DNA of 64,000 nucleotides. Origin: Polaromonas sp. OV174 (lineage in GTDB: Bacteria; Pseudomonadota; Gammaproteobacteria; Burkholderiales; Burkholderiaceae_C). Below, piece by piece: positions 62,000 through 64,000 of this stretch. A program made the translations under genes and the position numbers. How positions within the stretch are numbered: position 1 is the first letter of the stretch; the number at the start of each line of letters is the position of its first letter. Where the stretch lies: contig NZ_FOKZ01000001.1 of the NCBI RefSeq assembly GCF_900112285.1, positions 186,001 to 250,000 of the forward strand, written 5' to 3'. The notes below the pieces were generated by a model. The model was given only the letters and a program-made list of their open reading frames with translations, had not been told where the DNA came from and searched no databases.

Positions 62000-62866
62000 T
62001 TAATGCTCGGCCGTTGCCATGGACTCGGCGCGGATTTCTTCGGTCAGGCGCGCCTTGAGCGCCATGAACTCGGGCGAGGTCTTGATTGTGTAGTGGCGAG
62101 GGTGCGGGAAGTCGACCGCAATTTCGGTCTTGATGCGGCCGGGCCGGGCGCTGAACACCGCCACGCGGTTGGCCATGAAGATGGCCTCGTCGATGTCGTG
62201 TGTGACGAACAGCACGGTCTTGCGCGCCGACTCCCAGATGCCCAGCAGCAGCTCCTGCATCAGCACGCGGGTCTGGTTGTCCAGCGCGCCAAAGGGCTCG
62301 TCGAGCAGCAGCATCTTGGGGTCATTGGCCAGTGCGCGGGCAATCGCCGTGCGCTGCTGCATGCCGCCCGACAGTTGCTTGGGAAAATGGTTTTCAAAGC
62401 CGCGCAGGCCGACCTTGGCGATGAAGAACTCGCTGCGTTCCTTTTGCTCGGCCTCGCTCATGCCGCGTTCACGCAGGCCGAAGCGGATGTTTTGCGCGAT
62501 GGTCAGCCAGGGGAACAGCGTGTAGCTCTGGAATACCACGCCACGGTCGGCGCCGGGGCCGTCAATGGTTTGGCCGTCGAGCAAAACCTGGCCGCTGGTG
62601 GGGAAGTCCAGGCCAGCCACGATGCGCAGCAAGGTGGACTTGCCGCAGCCCGAGGGGCCGAGGATGGTGACGAAGTCGTTTTCGCGCACTTCGAAATCCA
62701 CCGGCAGCAAGGCCTGTGTTGTTTGACCGCGGGTGCCGGTGAAGGTGCGGGATACGCCGCGAATGGACAGCTGGTTCCTGAGCGCAGACAGGCCGCCCTT
62801 AGGCGCGAACGCCCCCTCGGGGGGCAGCGAGGACATGGAGTGCCGAGCGTTGGGGGTCATATTCAC
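62000..62866 (-). CDS. Nitrate/taurine-type ABC transporter ATP-binding protein
   Basis: 288 residues. Walker [11 protein letters not shown] near 69-78, [15 protein letters not shown] near 164-178, Walker [13 protein letters not shown] near 185-196, and [15 protein letters not shown]. The first 35 residues are a variable extension. Overlaps the permease end by ATGA. With its partners it forms a TauABC/SsuABC-like importer at the head of the hut cluster, plausibly for a histidine-related compound. Confidence 0.9.
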   Translation of the reverse strand: MNMTPNARHSMSSLPPEGAFAPKGGLSALRNQLSIRGVSRTFTGTRGQTTQALLPVDFEVRENDFVTILGPSGCGKSTLLRIVAGLDFPTSGQVLLDGQTIDGPGADRGVVFQSYTLFPWLTIAQNIRFGLRERGMSEAEQKERSEFFIAKVGLRGFENHFPKQLSGGMQQRTAIARALANDPKMLLLDEPFGALDNQTRVLMQELLLGIWESARKTVLFVTHDIDEAIFMANRVAVFSARPGRIKTEIAVDFPHPRHYTIKTSPEFMALKARLTEEIRAESMATAEH

Positions 62867-63717
62867 AGGGCGCTCCAGGCAAAAAGGCGGCGGTTGATCG
62901 CCTTGAAAACGAAGTCGGAGATCAGTCCGATGATGCCGATGACGATGATGCCGAAGATGATCTGGCCGGTGTTGAGCAGCGCCTGGCTGTCGGTGATCAT
63001 GTGGCCTATGCCGGAGGAGGAGCCGATCAGCTCGGCGACGATGACGTAGGTCCAGGCCCAGCCCAGCACCAGGCGTAGCGTCTCGGCGATGCCAGGCGCA
63101 GCGCCCGGAATCAGCACGCGTTTGACGATGCCGCTGCTGTTGGCGCCCAGTGTGTAGGCGGCCTCCACCAGGTCGCGCCGCGCTCCGCCAACAATGACGG
63201 CGACCATCAGGATGATCTGGAAGACCGAGCCGATAAAGATCACCAGCAGTTTTTGCGTTTCACCCAGGCCGGCCCAGAGAATCAGCAGCGGAATAAAGGC
63301 CGAAGCCGGCAGGTAGCGGCAAAACGAGACGAAGGGCTCCAGAAAGGCCTCAATGGGCTTGTAAGCCCCCATGGCGATGCCCAGCGGCACGGCGACGATG
63401 GCAGCCATGATGAAGCCGCCCAGCACGCGCCACACGGTCATGCCGATGTCGTGGATGAAGTTGTACTCGGTAAACAGCAGCCAGCCTTCCTTGACCATGG
63501 TGACGGGGCTGGCCAGGAAGGTGGGCGAAACGAAGCCGCCCAGCGTGAAGGCTGCCCACACCAGCACGAACAGCACGAAGAAGGCGACGCCCAGCATCCA
63601 GCGCGCACGGGGGCTCACGGGTTCGAGCGGCGCGAAGGCCTGGCGTCGCCGCCGCGGCGGCACGCTGGCCGCAGCGCTCAGCGACGCAGGTGCGCGAACA
63701 ATGGAAGTCGACTCCAT
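62863..63717 (-). CDS. Nitrate/taurine-type ABC transporter permease
   Basis: 284 residues from MESTSIVRAPASLSA; a start 11 codons earlier would overlap the binding-protein gene. A basic N-terminal region (PPRRRRQAF) precedes about six membrane segments. The EAA-like loop reads LVEAAYTLGANSSGIVKRVL, and the family's SSGIGHMITDSQALLNTGQI lies near the C terminus. Partner of the ATPase gene downstream. Confidence 0.9.
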   Translation of the reverse strand: MESTSIVRAPASLSAAASVPPRRRRQAFAPLEPVSPRARWMLGVAFFVLFVLVWAAFTLGGFVSPTFLASPVTMVKEGWLLFTEYNFIHDIGMTVWRVLGGFIMAAIVAVPLGIAMGAYKPIEAFLEPFVSFCRYLPASAFIPLLILWAGLGETQKLLVIFIGSVFQIILMVAVIVGGARRDLVEAAYTLGANSSGIVKRVLIPGAAPGIAETLRLVLGWAWTYVIVAELIGSSSGIGHMITDSQALLNTGQIIFGIIVIGIIGLISDFVFKAINRRLFAWSAL

Positions 63718-63730
63718 GATGGCTGGCTTG

Positions 63731-64000
63731 TTACTTGATGAAGCTTGCATCGAAGGTTGCCGCGAGGTCTTGCGGTGCCTTGCGGATCACGCCGGCCTCA
63801 AGCAGTATGGGCACCGAGTCCTTCATGAACTGGGTCAATTCAGCGGCGAAAAATTTCTGGTTGGCGGCCTTGTCCTGCCAGCGCAGATAGGCCGAGGACT
63901 TGGCAAACTGCTCGCCACTTTGCTTGACGGCCGAGCCCATGATTTCGTTGGACTTGACCGGATCGTTTTTGATCATCTCGAGCGCCTCGAAGTAAGAGGT
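63731..64000 (-). CDS. ABC transporter substrate-binding protein, N-terminal part outside window
   Basis: The last 89 residues of a NMT1/TauA-like binding protein (MGSAVKQSGEQFAKSSAYLR, then KFFAAELTQFMKDSVPILLE, ending TFDASFIK). The frame is open to the window edge, so the start and signal peptide lie beyond it. Completes the ABC set with the permease and ATPase. Confidence 0.78.
   Translation of the reverse strand, partial: TSYFEALEMIKNDPVKSNEIMGSAVKQSGEQFAKSSAYLRWQDKAANQKFFAAELTQFMKDSVPILLEAGVIRKAPQDLAATFDASFIK

Overview
The window is high-GC, densely packed bacterial DNA. Gene content and order (panD-bioA-bioD-bioF-bioB-panB-panC, nadC-nadA, a pabB-pabC fusion, DUF3460, Bug-type binding proteins, a complete hut cluster) together with a roughly 55-bp interspersed repeat suggest a betaproteobacterium of the Burkholderiales, most likely Comamonadaceae (Polaromonas/Rhodoferax/Variovorax-like). 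The lineage is inferred from gene content and repeats, not from a marker gene comparison. No rRNA, tRNA, CRISPR array, integrase or intact insertion sequence was recognised.

Region by region. 1-2.1 kb: the 5' part of argE, divergent from an XRE-cupin regulator across a 26-bp inverted repeat, then a small cupin gene. 2.3-8.9 kb: an accessory minus-strand operon encoding a Bug-type binding protein, a 4,5-dihydroxyphthalate-decarboxylase-like protein and a three-subunit molybdenum hydroxylase with a CoxG-like protein. A diverged copy of the panC 3' end lies at its left edge and the intact panC at its right, which looks like an insertion scar. 9.5-20.1 kb: vitamin and cofactor synthesis (pantothenate, biotin, NAD, p-aminobenzoate). 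20.2-25.8 kb: an IclR-controlled catabolic operon of unknown substrate (KstD-like flavoprotein, metallo-beta-lactamase-fold protein, Bug protein, amidohydrolase-fold protein), in which both hydrolase folds lack standard metal ligands. 26-38.2 kb: housekeeping genes (pssA, nadB, scpA, sulP, metG, apbC) and a membrane protein with a degenerate GGDEF domain. 38.2-47.7 kb: a LysR regulator resembling FdsR, a foreign-looking insert (zinc-ribbon protein, orphan TAXI protein, GNAT, VOC) and a two-subunit NAD-dependent formate dehydrogenase.

47.7-49 kb holds a small upstream ORF and a protein made almost entirely of thirty uninterrupted six-residue repeats. 49-64 kb is a histidine-utilisation cluster on the minus strand: hutC, hutH, hutU, hutI, hutF, hutG and hutD, two ABC transporters, an IclR regulator and a phytanoyl-CoA-dioxygenase-like protein. 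A 578-bp imperfect palindrome separates hutI from hutF. The pathway is histidine to urocanate to imidazolonepropionate to formiminoglutamate to formylglutamate to glutamate plus formate. The formate dehydrogenase encoded just upstream could oxidise the formate; that link is inference.

The most distinctive sequence-level signals are eight copies of one interspersed repeat (two in frame inside fdhB and metG at interdomain linkers, three forming a start or stop codon), the panC 3' duplication, the giant palindrome, the hexad-repeat protein, and two adjacent genes sharing a C-terminal CPx(6)LGLC tail.
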